Shown: positions 43,198 through 55,650, numbered from the stretch's first letter. The stretch is 64,000 bases of DNA from Amycolatopsis sp. DSM 110486 (GCF_019468465.1 NZ_CP080519.1:9665001-9729000), one strand, 5' to 3'. The notes: generated by a model from the letters alone, not told the origin. Made by a program: numbers and translations.

Positions 43198-44229
43198 ATG
43201 GAACTCGGTATCTACAGCTTCGGCGACCGGACGCCCGACCCGGTGACCGGTGAGCAGGTGTCGGTGGCGCAGCGGCTCGCCGAAACGGTGGAGCGCATCA
43301 AGCTCGCCGACGAGCTCGGTCTCGGGTTCTACGGCCTGGGCGAGCACCACCTGGAGCACTACGCCATCTCGAACCCCGCCACCGTGCTGGCCGCGGCGGC
43401 GAGCGTCACCGAGCACATCACGCTCGCGAGCGCGGTCACGGTCCTCTCCACCGAGGACCCGGTGCGCCTGTACCAGCAGTTCACGACGCTCGACCAGCTC
43501 AGCCGCGGCCGTGCGGAACTGCTTGCCGGGCGCGGGTCGTTCACCGAGTCGTTCCCGCTCTTCGGTGCCGACCTCGGCGACTACGACGAGCTGTTCGAAG
43601 AGAAGCTCGCCCTGCTGCTGCGCATCGACCGCGAGGACCCGATCACGTGGTCGGGCCGCTTCCGCCCGCCGCTGAACGACGCGCACATCTACCCGCGCCC
43701 GTACGGCCGGCGCCTGCGCATCTCCGTCGGCACCGGCGGAAACCCGGAGTCCTCGATCCGCGCCGGGCTGCTCGGCCTGCCCGTGGTCTACGCCGTGATC
43801 GGCGGCGAGCCGGAGCGCTTCGCGCCGCTCGTGGACCTCTACCGCCGCGCGGCCGCGGCCGGCGAGCACGCCGACGACGAGCACGACGTGACCATGGGCG
43901 CCATCGGCTTCGTCGCCGAGAACTCCCAGGACGCCAAGGAAACCTTCTACCCGTACTGGCTCGAGACGATGAAGTGGGGCGCGCGTTCGCGCGGCTGGGC
44001 CGTGCCCACGCGCCGCGAGTACGACCAGTACACCGAGGGCGCCCGCGCACTGTTCGTCGGCAGCCCGAACGAGGTGGCCGAGCGCATCATCAGCGTCGGC
44101 AAGCTGACCGGCGCCGACCGCTACGCCATGCAGATGGACTGGTCGGGCGTGCCGCACGCGAAGGTGATGAAGGCGATCGAGCTGCTGGGCACCGAGGTGC
44201 TCCCGCAGATCCGCAAGGAGTTCGGCTGA
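43198..44229 (+). CDS. LLM-class flavin-dependent oxidoreductase (alkanal-monooxygenase-like)
   Basis: A 343-residue luciferase-fold enzyme: ELGIYSFGDRTPDP, LGLGFYGLGEHHLEHYAISNP, ITLASAVTVLSTEDPVRLYQQF and LSRGRAELLAGRGSFTESFPLFG. The EHH motif and the VLSTEDPVR segment match FMN-dependent LLM monooxygenases. ATG 43198 has GAGGAAG upstream and a good promoter. The substrate is unknown; a link to the alkane/alcohol oxidation genes 3 kb away is possible but not shown. Confidence 0.88.
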   Translation: MELGIYSFGDRTPDPVTGEQVSVAQRLAETVERIKLADELGLGFYGLGEHHLEHYAISNPATVLAAAASVTEHITLASAVTVLSTEDPVRLYQQFTTLDQLSRGRAELLAGRGSFTESFPLFGADLGDYDELFEEKLALLLRIDREDPITWSGRFRPPLNDAHIYPRPYGRRLRISVGTGGNPESSIRAGLLGLPVVYAVIGGEPERFAPLVDLYRRAAAAGEHADDEHDVTMGAIGFVAENSQDAKETFYPYWLETMKWGARSRGWAVPTRREYDQYTEGARALFVGSPNEVAERIISVGKLTGADRYAMQMDWSGVPHAKVMKAIELLGTEVLPQIRKEFG

Positions 44230-44251
44230 GGCCCGAGCACCGGGAAGAGCC

Positions 44252-44794
44252 TCAGCAGAACTGCTTCGCCCCGCCGGCCAGCCGCGCCGCCCGCTCCACC
44301 GCCACGTGCAGCAGATCGGTTGGGGCGCAACACGTTTCCACCAGTCCGGCGACGAGCGCCGCCTCCGGCGTGAACGTGCGCTCGCCCGAGCGGACCGTGC
44401 GCCAGACCGGGCCGGCGTGGCGGCGCAACACCGCCTCGACGGCGGGCGGCACGTGCGCGGCCGCGCCGAGTCCGAGCCGCCCCTGAGCCATCACGCGCAG
44501 GTCGGTGGCCGCCGCCAGGGCGTAGCCGGCGCCCAGCGCGTCTCCGCCGATCGCGGCGACGACCGGGCTCGGGTGGTTCGCGATGGCGAGCACGGCCCGC
44601 TCCAGCCGGTCCGCCGTGCCGGCGAAGCCGCGGGCGAACACGTCGTCACCGCCGGTGAGGACGACCGCGTACGAGCCGCCGATGTAGCCCAGCGCGGCGG
44701 TGATCCGGTCCAGCGTCTCGGGAACCATGCTCCCGCAAGGGTTCTCGTGCATCCGGACCACCGCGACGCCGTGGTCGTGCTCCAGGTCGATCAT
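44252..44794 (-). CDS. Short crotonase (enoyl-CoA hydratase/isomerase family)
   Basis: A 180-residue crotonase-fold protein with VAVVRMHENPCGSM, the oxyanion-hole stretch SPVVAAIGGDALGAGYALAAATD and GLGAAAHVPPAV. Full crotonases have about 250-260 residues; this one ends early, lacking the C-terminal trimerisation helices. The usual catalytic Glu of hydratases is not evident after GGxxxGAG. It lies 46 bases after the AcoR-type activator in the same direction. It may be a specialised small member or a non-catalytic relic. Confidence 0.8.
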   Translation of the reverse strand: MIDLEHDHGVAVVRMHENPCGSMVPETLDRITAALGYIGGSYAVVLTGGDDVFARGFAGTADRLERAVLAIANHPSPVVAAIGGDALGAGYALAAATDLRVMAQGRLGLGAAAHVPPAVEAVLRRHAGPVWRTVRSGERTFTPEAALVAGLVETCCAPTDLLHVAVERAARLAGGAKQFC

Positions 44795-44840
44795 GCGCCG
44801 TCCTCCCCGCACCCGATCGCAGCGCCCCACGCGAGACCGC

Positions 44841-46622
44841 TCACGACGGGATGTCGATGCCGTAGTCCCGGATCTTGCGGTAGATCGTGGCCCTCGACAT
44901 GCCGAGGGAGTGGGCCGCGCGGGACTTGTTCCCGTCGGCGTCGAGGAGGCTGCGCACGATCGCGTCGCGCTCCAGCGACTCCAGCGGGTTGAGCACGCGC
45001 TTGACCACCGTCCGGCACTCCGGCGGCAGGTCCTCGGGCTCGATCACGCCGGCGCGGCGGGTGTGCACGACCTTGCGCAGCACCTGCCGCAGCTGGGCGA
45101 CGTTGCCCGGCCACTCGTTGCGCAGGAGCAGTTGCAGCGCGGCCGGCGAGCAGTGCAGCAGCGGGCCCTTGCCGAGCTGCGCGAGCAGGAACGGCACGAG
45201 CACGCGCACGTCCTCGATGTGGTGGCGCAGCGGCGGCACCGTGACCGACGTCGGGAAGTGGCGCATCAGGTCGGTGTCGAGACCGTCCTGCTCACCCTCC
45301 GACACCGTCGCGACGCCCCACACGCGGGCGTCGAGCCGCGCGTCGTCGAGCACCGCGGCCAGTGCCCGCTGCTCCTGCTGCGAGAGCTTGTCCAGGTGGC
45401 GGAACACCACCGTGCCCGGGCCCTTGCGCAGCGCGCGCCGCACCGGGACCTCCCACTCCCCCGGCTTGATGCCGTCGAGCTCCACGACCTCGCACGGCGC
45501 GCTCGCCGTGGAGCCGGAATGTGCGGCTCGGGCGACGGCGAGCTTGCCGCTGCCGGGTCCGCCCTCGACCACGGTCCACTTCCGGTCGCGCGCGAAGCGG
45601 CCGACCGAGTGACACGCCCGCACCCACAACGCGCCCGTGCCGACGATGCCGGGCAGCACGGGCTGGCGCGTGTCGGTGCGCGCGGACACGACCTCGGGCT
45701 CCTGCAGCAGCCGGGCCCGCACGACGCCGCCGGCCGGGCCGACATCGCTCGAGACCGGCGTGTACGACAGCCGCGCGCGGGCGCCGCTGGGCAGGTCCAT
45801 CGACAGCGAGCGGTCCGACTGCGAGCTCAGCGCCTCGACGGCCCGGGCCAGCAGCGCGGCCTGGTCCTCGGGCACGAGCAGCTGGCGGGCGTGGTCGTTG
45901 AGCATCACGAGATCGTTGTTGACCGCGAGCACGATCCCCTGCCCGCGCCGGCACGCCCGCAGGTACGCCGAGAACAGGCTCAGCTCGCGCAGGCCGACCT
46001 GGGTGGTCAGCTCCGTCTCGATGTCGTGCGCGGTCGCCTTGGCCAGCGCCAGCAGCAGCGGGCCGGCGTCCTTCTTCCAGCACGTGAGATCCAGCAGGCC
46101 GAGGACCTGGCCCGAGATCGGGTGACGGATGGGCACGCCGGCGCACGCGAGCGTGTCGAGGTTCTCCGCGTAGTGCTCGTGACCGAACACCGCGGTCGCC
46201 TGCCTGCCTTCGAGCGCCGTGCCGATCCCGTTCGTGCCGACGAACTCCTCGGCGTAGCTGAACCCGCGCGCGAGCTGCACCCCGTCGAGGTAACGCTCGA
46301 GCGCGCGGTCCTCCGTCCGGCGGTCCAGCACCAGCGCCTGGTCGTCGGTGAGCACCACGCTCACCGCGAGGTCGCTCAGCTTGTCCTCCAGGGCGTCGAG
46401 CACCGCGCCCGCGCTCTGCAGCAGCGGCGTCTCGAGGTTGGGATCCTCCACATACGGAGTTTTCACGTGGTCGGCGGCCACCCGGTGCGTCCGGGACCGC
46501 CACCACGACGCGAGGATCGTCTTGCGGACACTTTCCGCGTCGACCTCCTCCGTGGACAAGAACTGCTCCCTGGCGTTCGCCAGCCTGTCCGGCGACGAAA
46601 TGGAGGCGCCTGCGTCGGTCAA
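44841..46622 (-). CDS. AcoR/MimR-type transcriptional activator of the propane monooxygenase operon
   Basis: A 593-residue activator. Residues 70-205 hold a GAF domain ([25 protein letters not shown]). A degenerate AAA+ domain follows, with Walker A GGPGSGK at 354-360 but no GAFTGA loop, so it is not expected to work with sigma-54, which actinomycetes lack. A Fis-type helix-turn-helix closes it ([20 protein letters not shown], 565-584). TTG 46622 is preferred over ATG 46670 because GGGAGGTGAGG precedes it, and this leaves a 20-bp palindrome upstream instead of inside the gene. Divergent to prmA, it matches the position of MimR in mycobacterial mim clusters. Confidence 0.9.
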   Translation of the reverse strand: MTDAGASISSPDRLANAREQFLSTEEVDAESVRKTILASWWRSRTHRVAADHVKTPYVEDPNLETPLLQSAGAVLDALEDKLSDLAVSVVLTDDQALVLDRRTEDRALERYLDGVQLARGFSYAEEFVGTNGIGTALEGRQATAVFGHEHYAENLDTLACAGVPIRHPISGQVLGLLDLTCWKKDAGPLLLALAKATAHDIETELTTQVGLRELSLFSAYLRACRRGQGIVLAVNNDLVMLNDHARQLLVPEDQAALLARAVEALSSQSDRSLSMDLPSGARARLSYTPVSSDVGPAGGVVRARLLQEPEVVSARTDTRQPVLPGIVGTGALWVRACHSVGRFARDRKWTVVEGGPGSGKLAVARAAHSGSTASAPCEVVELDGIKPGEWEVPVRRALRKGPGTVVFRHLDKLSQQEQRALAAVLDDARLDARVWGVATVSEGEQDGLDTDLMRHFPTSVTVPPLRHHIEDVRVLVPFLLAQLGKGPLLHCSPAALQLLLRNEWPGNVAQLRQVLRKVVHTRRAGVIEPEDLPPECRTVVKRVLNPLESLERDAIVRSLLDADGNKSRAAHSLGMSRATIYRKIRDYGIDIPS

Positions 46623-46663
46623 AGCCTCACCTCCCGGCAGTAGGGCGTCGTGCGCCCCGGCCA

Positions 46664-46683
46664 GGCACACGACGTCGTGTGCC
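46664..46683. promoter_or_regulatory. Perfect 20-bp palindrome between the activator and prmA
   Basis: GGCACACGACGTCGTGTGCC is fully symmetric and lies 42 bases before the activator's TTG start and 216 bases before prmA. It is a likely binding site for the divergent activator or another dimeric regulator. Confidence 0.65.
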
Positions 46684-46715
46684 AGTCACCATAACGGCAG
46701 CGCAGACCACTGCCT

Positions 46716-46730
46716 GTCTCATATTGAGAC
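46716..46730. promoter_or_regulatory. Second inverted repeat in the prm control region
   Basis: GTCTCA-TAT-TGAGAC is a perfect 6+3+6 inverted repeat in the AT-richer centre of the divergent region. Further right, the 10-mer CTGCATCCGG occurs twice as a direct repeat at 46762-46771 and 46787-46796. These are candidate activator or promoter elements of prmA. Confidence 0.55.
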
Positions 46731-46899
46731 CACCATCACAGGGTACTCGCGGTGTCATTCCCTGCATCCGGACGGCGACGTGCGAGCTGCATCCGGTGCC
46801 CGGCGGCCAGGCGGCCGGGGACCGGATCACCACCCGCGAGCGGCGCGAACCAAGCCGAGCCAGGAACTGCCGACGACCGATCAGGTGGAGGTACACGGC

Positions 46900-48537
46900 G
46901 TGAGTCGACAAAGTCTGAGCAAGGCCCACAAGAAGATCACGGAACTGTCGTGGGAACCGACCTTCGCGACCCCCGCGAAGCGCTTCGGGACCGACTACAA
47001 GTTCGACAAGGCCCCCAAGAAGGACCCGCTCAAGCAGATCCTTCGTTCCTACTTCCCGATGGAGGAGGAAAAGGACAACCGCGTGTTCGGCGCCATGGAC
47101 GGCGCCATCCGCGGCAACATGTTCCGCCAGGTCCAGGAACGCTGGATGGAGTGGCAGAAGCTGTTCCTGTCCATCATCCCGTTCCCGGAGATCTCGGCCG
47201 CCCGCGCGATGCCGATGGCGATCGACGCGGTGCCGAACCCCGAGGTGCACAACGGCCTCGCGGTGCAGATGATCGACGAGGTTCGCCACTCGACGATCCA
47301 GATGAACCTCAAGCGCCTCTACATGAACCACTACATCGACCCCGCCGGGTTCGACATCACGGAGAAGGCGTTCTCGAACAACTACGCCGGCACGATCGGC
47401 CGGCAGTTCGGCGAGGGCTTCATCACCGGTGACGCGATCACCGCCGCCAACATCTACCTGACGGTGGTGGCCGAGACCGCGTTCACGAACACCCTGTTCG
47501 TCGCCATGCCGTCGGAGGCCGCGGCCAACGGCGACTACCTGCTGCCCACGGTGTTCCACTCCGTGCAGTCCGACGAGTCCCGCCACATCAGCAACGGCTA
47601 CTCCATCCTGCTGATGGCGCTGGCGGACGAGGACAACCGGACGCTGCTCGAGCGCGACCTGCGCTACGCGTGGTGGAACAACCACTGCGTGGTCGACGCG
47701 GCCATCGGCACCTTCATCGAGTACGGCACGAAGGACCGCCGCAAGGACCGTGACAGCTACGCGGAGATGTGGCGTCGGTGGATCTACGACGACTACTACC
47801 GCAGCTACCTCATCCCGCTCGAGAAGTACGGCCTGAAGATCCCCCACGACCTCGTCGAAGAGGCGTGGAACCGGATCATCAACAAGCACTACGTGCACCG
47901 CGTGGCGCAGTTCTTCGCCACCGGGTGGCCGGTGAACTACTGGCGCATCGACCCGATGACCGACACCGACTTCGAGTGGTTCGAGTCGAAGTACCCGGGC
48001 TGGTACAACCAGTTCGGCAAGTGGTGGGAGGCGTACAACCGCCTGCGCTACCCGGGCAAGAACAAGCCGATCGCGTTCGAGAACGTGGGCTACGAGTACC
48101 CGCACCGCTGCTGGACCTGCATGGTCCCCGCCCTCATCCGCGAGGACATGGTGACCGAGAAGGTCGACGGCCAGTGGCGCACCTACTGCTCGGAGACCTG
48201 CGCCTGGACCGACACCACGGCGTTCCGCGGCGAGTACGAGGGCCGCGAGACCCCGAACATGGGCCGGCTCACGGGCAAGCGCGAGTGGGAGACGCTCTAC
48301 GACGGCATGGACCTCGCCGACATCATCTCCGACCTCGGCTACGTCCGCGACGACGGGAAGACTCTCATCCCGCAGCCGCACCTCGACCTCGACGACCCGA
48401 AGAAGCTGTGGACTCTCAACGACGTCCGCGGGATCACCTTCGGCAGCCCGAACATCGCGCTCAACAAGATGTCGGACGCCGAGCGCGAGGCGCACATCGC
48501 CGCGTACAAGGCGAACCCGAACGTCACGGTGGCCTGA
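46900..48537 (+). CDS. prmA: Propane 2-monooxygenase hydroxylase large (alpha) subunit
   Basis: A 545-residue soluble di-iron monooxygenase alpha subunit. Predicted iron ligands are Glu97, Glu127, His130, Glu192, Glu226 and His229; the spacings (30, 3, 62, 34, 3) are exactly those of soluble methane monooxygenase. Motifs include DEVRHST and SDESRH. The C-terminal CWTC...C zinc-like site of PrmA/MimA proteins is present (HRCWTCM, YCSETC). GTG 46900 follows GGTGGAGG at 8 bases and gives the family length. With prmB-D it hydroxylates propane at carbon 2, and in relatives also acetone or phenol. Confidence 0.96.
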   Translation: MSRQSLSKAHKKITELSWEPTFATPAKRFGTDYKFDKAPKKDPLKQILRSYFPMEEEKDNRVFGAMDGAIRGNMFRQVQERWMEWQKLFLSIIPFPEISAARAMPMAIDAVPNPEVHNGLAVQMIDEVRHSTIQMNLKRLYMNHYIDPAGFDITEKAFSNNYAGTIGRQFGEGFITGDAITAANIYLTVVAETAFTNTLFVAMPSEAAANGDYLLPTVFHSVQSDESRHISNGYSILLMALADEDNRTLLERDLRYAWWNNHCVVDAAIGTFIEYGTKDRRKDRDSYAEMWRRWIYDDYYRSYLIPLEKYGLKIPHDLVEEAWNRIINKHYVHRVAQFFATGWPVNYWRIDPMTDTDFEWFESKYPGWYNQFGKWWEAYNRLRYPGKNKPIAFENVGYEYPHRCWTCMVPALIREDMVTEKVDGQWRTYCSETCAWTDTTAFRGEYEGRETPNMGRLTGKREWETLYDGMDLADIISDLGYVRDDGKTLIPQPHLDLDDPKKLWTLNDVRGITFGSPNIALNKMSDAEREAHIAAYKANPNVTVA

Positions 48538-48558
48538 GGCCGCACCCCGAAACGGTCC

Positions 48559-48599
48559 CCGCCGGGGTTCCCGGGTTCGAATCCCGGGTGCCCCGGTGG
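48559..48599 (+). other. Intercistronic hairpin between prmA and prmB carrying a tRNA T-arm-like sequence
   Basis: CCGCC-GGGG-TT-CCCGGG (48559-48575), loop TTCGAAT (48576-48582), and CCCGGG-TG-CCCC-GGTGG (48583-48599) make a long stem with a 2x2 internal loop and one G-T pair. The tip reads GGTTCGAATCC, identical to a tRNA T-loop, but no matching 5-prime acceptor GGGGCAC or other arms lie upstream, so it is not a tRNA gene. It probably separates prmA from prmB mRNA stability or translation. Confidence 0.7.
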
Positions 48600-48626
48600 G
48601 TACCCCCATCCCCAGGAGCGGCGTCC

Positions 48627-49676
48627 ATGGGCGACAAGCACAAGATCCGGTTCGAACCGGTCGGCATCGACATCGAGGCCGACGAGGACGAGACCATCCT
48701 CGATGCGGCCTTCCGGCAGGGCGTCATGCTCATGCACGGCTGCAAGGAGGGGCAGTGCTCGGCGTGCAAGTCCTTCTTGCTCGAGGGTGACCTGCAGATG
48801 GACCGGTACTCCACGTTCGCGTTGGCCGACTACGAAAGCGAGGAAGGGTTCGTGCTGCTCTGCCGAGGGCACGCGTACTCCGACCTCGAGATCGAGCTGA
48901 CCAACTACGACGAGGACATGATCCGGTCCGGCCTGCCGGTCGTCACGGCGGGAACCACGGTGGAGTCGATCACCGACCTGACCCACGACATCTCGCTCGT
49001 CCGCCTGAAGGTGGACGAGGACGCGGGCATCCGGTTCCACCCGGGGCAGTACGTGGACATCAAGATCCCGGGCACGGACGAGCACCGTTCGTTCTCCATG
49101 GCCAACGTCACGGTGGCCGGCGGGATCCTCGAGTTCATCATCAAGCGCTACCCCGGTGGCAAGTTCTCCGGGCTGCTCGAAGGACCCCTGTCCGCCGGCG
49201 ACCCGCTGGAGGTGACCGGGCCGTACGGCACGTTCACCCTGCGGGTCAGCTCCGACCGGCGGCTGGTCTTCGTCGGCGGTGGGGCCGGGATGTCCCCCAT
49301 TCTGGCGCTGCTGCGGCAGATGGCGGAAAGCGGCAACGAGCGGGAGGTCGTGTACTACTACGGCGCCCGCACCGAGCGGGACCTCTTCCACCTCGACGAG
49401 ATGGCGGAGCTCGCCCGGCAGCTGCCGAAGTTCCGGTTCGTGCCGTGTCTGTCCGACACCGCTCCCGAAGGCTGGCCGGGTGACGGCGAAGGCGAAACCG
49501 GGCTCGTGACCCAGGTGCTCGAACGGCGGGAGGACAACATCGCCGAATGCGACGTGTACCTGTGCGGCCCGCCGCCGATGATCGACGCGGCCCTGCCCCT
49601 GCTGGAAAGCCTGGGTGTGCCGTCAGATCAGGTCTTCTACGACAAGTTCACGATCACGGCCGCGGCGGAGGACTGA
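48627..49676 (+). CDS. prmB: Propane monooxygenase reductase
   Basis: A 349-residue reductase. It has an N-terminal plant-type ferredoxin (Cys39, Cys44, Cys47 in CKEGQCSAC, then Cys79), an FAD domain with RSFSMAN near 154-160, and an NADH domain with VGGGAGMSP near 216-224 and YLCGPPPM near the end. It moves electrons from NADH through FAD and [2Fe-2S] to the di-iron hydroxylase. ATG 48627 has AGGAG upstream. It follows the intercistronic hairpin. Confidence 0.96.
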   Translation: MGDKHKIRFEPVGIDIEADEDETILDAAFRQGVMLMHGCKEGQCSACKSFLLEGDLQMDRYSTFALADYESEEGFVLLCRGHAYSDLEIELTNYDEDMIRSGLPVVTAGTTVESITDLTHDISLVRLKVDEDAGIRFHPGQYVDIKIPGTDEHRSFSMANVTVAGGILEFIIKRYPGGKFSGLLEGPLSAGDPLEVTGPYGTFTLRVSSDRRLVFVGGGAGMSPILALLRQMAESGNEREVVYYYGARTERDLFHLDEMAELARQLPKFRFVPCLSDTAPEGWPGDGEGETGLVTQVLERREDNIAECDVYLCGPPPMIDAALPLLESLGVPSDQVFYDKFTITAAAED

Positions 49677-49730
49677 CCACCGCGGGCCGATCCCACCCGA
49701 AGCAGGCCACACACACAGAGAGGTGTGCTC

Positions 49731-50834
49731 ATGGTCAGTACGGAAAAGCCCCAGCAGAGCTTCCCGAAGCCGGAGTTCACGGGCGCCGAAGCCGGGCTGC
49801 TGGACTTCCCGAGCTCGAAGAGCCGAAGCTACAACTACTTCAAGCCGCGCAAGATGCGTGCGACGATTTACGAGGACGTGACCTTCGACGTCCAGCCCGA
49901 CCCCGAGCGGCACCTCTCCCAGGGCTGGATCTACGGCTTCGCGGACGGCCCCGGCGGCTACCCGAAGGAGTGGACGGAGCTCAAGTCGGGCAACTGGCAC
50001 GAGTTCCTCGACCCCAACGAGGAGTGGGAACAGACGATCTTCCGGAACAACTCCAATGTCGTCCGGCAGATCCAGCTCAACCTCGACAACGCCAAGAAAG
50101 CCGGCGCCTACCAGAACTGGGCGCCGAGCTGGAGCAAGTTCGTCGAACGGCATCTGGGTGCCTGGATGCACGCCGAGCACGGGCTCGGCATGCACGTGTT
50201 CTGCTCGGAGCAGCGCTCGGCGCCGACGAACATGATCAACAACGCGATCGCCGTGAACACCGCGCACAAGCTGCGTTTCGCTCAGGACCTCGCGCTCTAC
50301 AACCTGGACCTGACCGAGTCGGGGATCGACTTCGACGGCGCGGTGCACCGTTCGGTGTGGCACGAGGACCCGGCGTGGCAGGGCGTGCGTGAGAACGTCG
50401 AGCGCCTCACGGCGATCGGAGACTGGGCCGAGTCGCTGTTCGCCGCCAACGTGGTGTTCGAGTCCCTGGTGGGTGAGCTCTTCCGCAGCCACCTGGTGAT
50501 GCAGGTGGCCGCCCGCAACGGCGACTACGTCACGCCGACGGTGGTCGGTGCCGGCGAGCACGACTACGGGCGCGACCGCTCCTACACCCGGGCCCTGTTC
50601 AGCATGCTCACCAGCGACGCCGAGCACTCCGCGCAGAACAAGCGGGTGCTCACGTCGTGGCTCGAGAAGTGGGTGCCGGTGTCCGAGGCCGCCGCCCGCA
50701 CGCTGCAGCCGATCTGGTCGCAGCCGCAGGAGAAGGTCGTGACCTTCGCCGAGTCCTGGGACCGCTCGGTGGCCAGCCTGCGCAGCCTCCTGTCCGACCT
50801 CTCCCTCGACGAACCGAAAGGGCTGCTTTCATGA
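49731..50834 (+). CDS. prmC: Propane monooxygenase hydroxylase small (beta) subunit
   Basis: A 367-residue ferritin-like beta subunit of a soluble di-iron monooxygenase: [40 protein letters not shown], and the long helices around [10 protein letters not shown] and [14 protein letters not shown]. It lacks the iron ligands, as expected for the structural subunit. ATG 49731 follows GAGAGG. Its stop overlaps prmD (ATGA). Confidence 0.95.
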   Translation: MVSTEKPQQSFPKPEFTGAEAGLLDFPSSKSRSYNYFKPRKMRATIYEDVTFDVQPDPERHLSQGWIYGFADGPGGYPKEWTELKSGNWHEFLDPNEEWEQTIFRNNSNVVRQIQLNLDNAKKAGAYQNWAPSWSKFVERHLGAWMHAEHGLGMHVFCSEQRSAPTNMINNAIAVNTAHKLRFAQDLALYNLDLTESGIDFDGAVHRSVWHEDPAWQGVRENVERLTAIGDWAESLFAANVVFESLVGELFRSHLVMQVAARNGDYVTPTVVGAGEHDYGRDRSYTRALFSMLTSDAEHSAQNKRVLTSWLEKWVPVSEAAARTLQPIWSQPQEKVVTFAESWDRSVASLRSLLSDLSLDEPKGLLS

Positions 50835-51181
50835 CCGCGAGCAGGCAGTTTAGCGTCGACCGCACCGCGTCGAACATGTGCGGCGTCACCCTGATGAACA
50901 ACCAGAACGGCTACGTCGTGGCTGAGGTCATGCGCAGCAAGCCGGGCATCACGGTGGCGGAGTACCCGTCCATGATCCGCCTCGACGGCACGAACAAGAT
51001 CGTCTTCAACTGGGACGAGATCTCCGAGGCGATCGGCTTCGACTTCGGGCAGACCGACTTCGAGGAGATCATGTCGACCCACTACGGGCGCATGGTCCAC
51101 CTCGACGACGAGACGGTGCTGTTCGCCAACCCGGAGGACGCGGCCGAGTACATCGACTTCGACCTCGAACCGGTCGAGTAG
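50831..51181 (+). CDS. prmD: Propane monooxygenase coupling/effector protein
   Basis: A 116-residue MmoB/DmpM-type effector: [20 protein letters not shown], then [17 protein letters not shown], then [22 protein letters not shown]. Such proteins bind the hydroxylase and gate oxygen and substrate access. It overlaps prmC by 4 bases and is followed by a 12-bp hairpin. Confidence 0.95.
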   Translation: MTASRQFSVDRTASNMCGVTLMNNQNGYVVAEVMRSKPGITVAEYPSMIRLDGTNKIVFNWDEISEAIGFDFGQTDFEEIMSTHYGRMVHLDDETVLFANPEDAAEYIDFDLEPVE

Positions 51182-51217
51182 CCCGCGCACGGACACCGGT
51201 TCGCCCCGAGGGGGGCC

Positions 51218-51247
51218 GGGCCGGGACGGTGCTCGCCGTCCCGGCCC
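51218..51247 (+). other. Intercistronic hairpin between prmD and the amidohydrolase
   Basis: GGGCCGGGACGG (51218-51229), loop TGCTCG, and CCGTCCCGGCCC (51236-51247) make a perfect 12-bp stem without a T-tract. It sits in the 100-base gap after prmD. It may be a partial terminator or mRNA-stabilising element that raises prmABCD over the accessory genes. Confidence 0.7.
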
Positions 51248-51281
51248 CGGCCCCGGGGCCCTTCCCGCGAAAGGACTCCCC

Positions 51282-52316
51282 ATGTACCGCAAGGACGGCG
51301 AGAGCTATTTCATCGTCGACAGCCACGTGCACTTCTGGGACGGCTCGCCGGCCAACCAGGCCAACCGGTACGGCAAGGGCTTCATCGAGTGCTTCTACGA
51401 CCACCACCGCACTCTCAGCCCCGCCGAGTGGCTGTGGTCGCTGGAGAAGTTCGGCAAGTACTCCGAGGAGACGCTGATCGACGACCTGTTCACGACGGGC
51501 TACGTGGACAAGGCCATCTTCCAGCCGACCTACCTCACCGAGTTCTACGTCAACGGGTTCAACACGACCGAGCAGGACGGGGCCGTCGCGGAGAACAACC
51601 CTGGCAAGTTCATCGTCAACGGCGCCTTCGACCCTCGCGACGGTGAGGCCGGGCTGGACAAGCTCGAAGCGCTGGCCGAGCGGTGGGACCTCAAGGGCGT
51701 GAAGCTCTACACGGCGGAGTGGAAGGGCGAGTCGAAGGGCTGGCAGCTGTCCGACCCGTGGGCCTATCGGTACCTGGAGAAGTGCGAGCAGCTCGGGATC
51801 CGCAACGTCCACGTCCACAAAGGACCCGCGATCGACCACAGCGAGCGGGACTCGGCCGATGTCGCCGACATCGACGACGCTGCCGTCGCGTTCCCGAACC
51901 TCAACTTCGTCGTCGAGCACGTGGGCCTGCCCCGGTTCGAGGACTTCTGCTGGATCGCCACGCAGGAACCCAACGTCTACGCCTGCCTCGCGGTGGCGAT
52001 GCCGTTCATCCACACGCGGCCGCGCTACTTCGCGCAGGTCGTGGGCGAGCTGTTGTACTGGCTCGGGGAGAACCGCATCACCTTCGCCAGCGACTACGCG
52101 ATCTGGCAGCCGAAGTGGCTCGTCGAGTCCTTCGTGGACTTCGAGTTCCCCGAGGACATGCAGGGCGACTACGGCACGCTGACCACGGACGCGAAGAAGA
52201 AGATCCTCGGCCTCAACGCCGCGCAGCTCTACGACCTCGAAGTGCCCGCGGAGGTGACCGCCGGGATGGCCGGTGCCCGCGCGGCCGCCGAAGCGAGTTC
52301 GAAGGTCCCGGCATGA
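51282..52316 (+). CDS. Amidohydrolase-family protein of the propane monooxygenase operon
   Basis: A 344-residue Amidohydrolase_2 protein: VDSHVHFWDG (metal HxH), GVKLYTAEWKGESKGW, RNVHVHKGPAI, FVVEHVGLPRFEDF and the late aspartate in ITFASDYAIW. Genes of this type directly follow prm/mim clusters in several actinomycetes, where their role is unresolved. The start follows AAAGGA. The stop overlaps the DUF59 gene. It may act in hydroxylase maturation or on a product; no evidence separates these. Confidence 0.9.
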   Translation: MYRKDGESYFIVDSHVHFWDGSPANQANRYGKGFIECFYDHHRTLSPAEWLWSLEKFGKYSEETLIDDLFTTGYVDKAIFQPTYLTEFYVNGFNTTEQDGAVAENNPGKFIVNGAFDPRDGEAGLDKLEALAERWDLKGVKLYTAEWKGESKGWQLSDPWAYRYLEKCEQLGIRNVHVHKGPAIDHSERDSADVADIDDAAVAFPNLNFVVEHVGLPRFEDFCWIATQEPNVYACLAVAMPFIHTRPRYFAQVVGELLYWLGENRITFASDYAIWQPKWLVESFVDFEFPEDMQGDYGTLTTDAKKKILGLNAAQLYDLEVPAEVTAGMAGARAAAEASSKVPA

Positions 52317-52875
52317 CCGCGGCGACAGCGGAAACGCTGACCAGCAGAGTCTGGCGTGCCCTGGCCGACGTCGTGGACCCCGAGTTCCACGAGCCGATCA
52401 CGGACCTCGGGTTCGTGGGCGGCGTCCGCGTGCGCCTGCACAACGACCGCGGCCACTCGGTTTCGGTGCGGCTGCGGCTGCCCGCGTACTTCTGCGCGCC
52501 CAACTTCGCGTACCTGATGGTGGCCGACGCGCACGACGCGGTGCTGAGCCTGCCGAGCGTCGACACGGTCGACATCGTGCTGGAGGGGCGCGCCGGCGAC
52601 GAGGTCACCGCCGCCGGCTTCGGCGGCTCGGTCCCCGAACAGGCCGGCGGTGGGCTCGCCGAGCTCCCGGCGGGCTTCCGGCGCGAGGCGCACCTGGCCT
52701 GCATGGAGCGGGCCGTGCGCAAGCTGGTGGACGAGGGCTGGCAGGTCGACGCGCAGCGGTCCCCCGAGCGCGAGAGCCTGCTGCGGTTCGCCAAGGGCGT
52801 GCGCGTGTCCATCGAGGACAGCACGAAACCGCGGTACTACCGGACCGGCGACGAGGTGCGAGAGGAGGTACCGTC

Positions 52876-52879
<4 letters not shown>
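52313..52879 (+). CDS. DUF59/MIP18-like iron-sulfur assembly protein
   Basis: A 188-residue protein. The first 100 residues form a DUF59 domain (VWRALADVVDPEFHEPITDLGFV, YFCAPNFAYLM with its conserved Cys). The remaining part (EAHLACMERAVRKLVDEGWQVD) is not recognised. DUF59 proteins help deliver Fe-S or iron centres, and in phenylacetate epoxidase clusters PaaD is a relative. Here it may help load the di-iron site of PrmA or the PrmB cluster. It is coupled by 4-base overlaps on both sides. Confidence 0.88.
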
Positions 52880-55601
<2,722 letters not shown>

Positions 55602-55650
55602 CCGCAGCCGGCCTCTGCTGACCTTTGTTGACCTGCCGGCTGGGCGCTGC

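Noticed and set aside
44841..46622. Sigma-54-dependent enhancer-binding protein
   Set aside because: No GAFTGA loop is present and no -24/-12 promoter was seen before prmA.
46348..46899. N-terminal extension of prmA upstream of 46900
   Set aside because: The open frame upstream crosses the divergent control region and the activator gene, has no coding character, and the GTG at 46900 has a good ribosome site and family-correct length.
48561..48596. Possible tRNA gene suggested by GGTTCGAATCC
   Set aside because: No D-arm, anticodon arm or complementary 5-prime acceptor strand lies in the 70 bases upstream, and prmA coding sequence ends only 22 bases before the hairpin starts.
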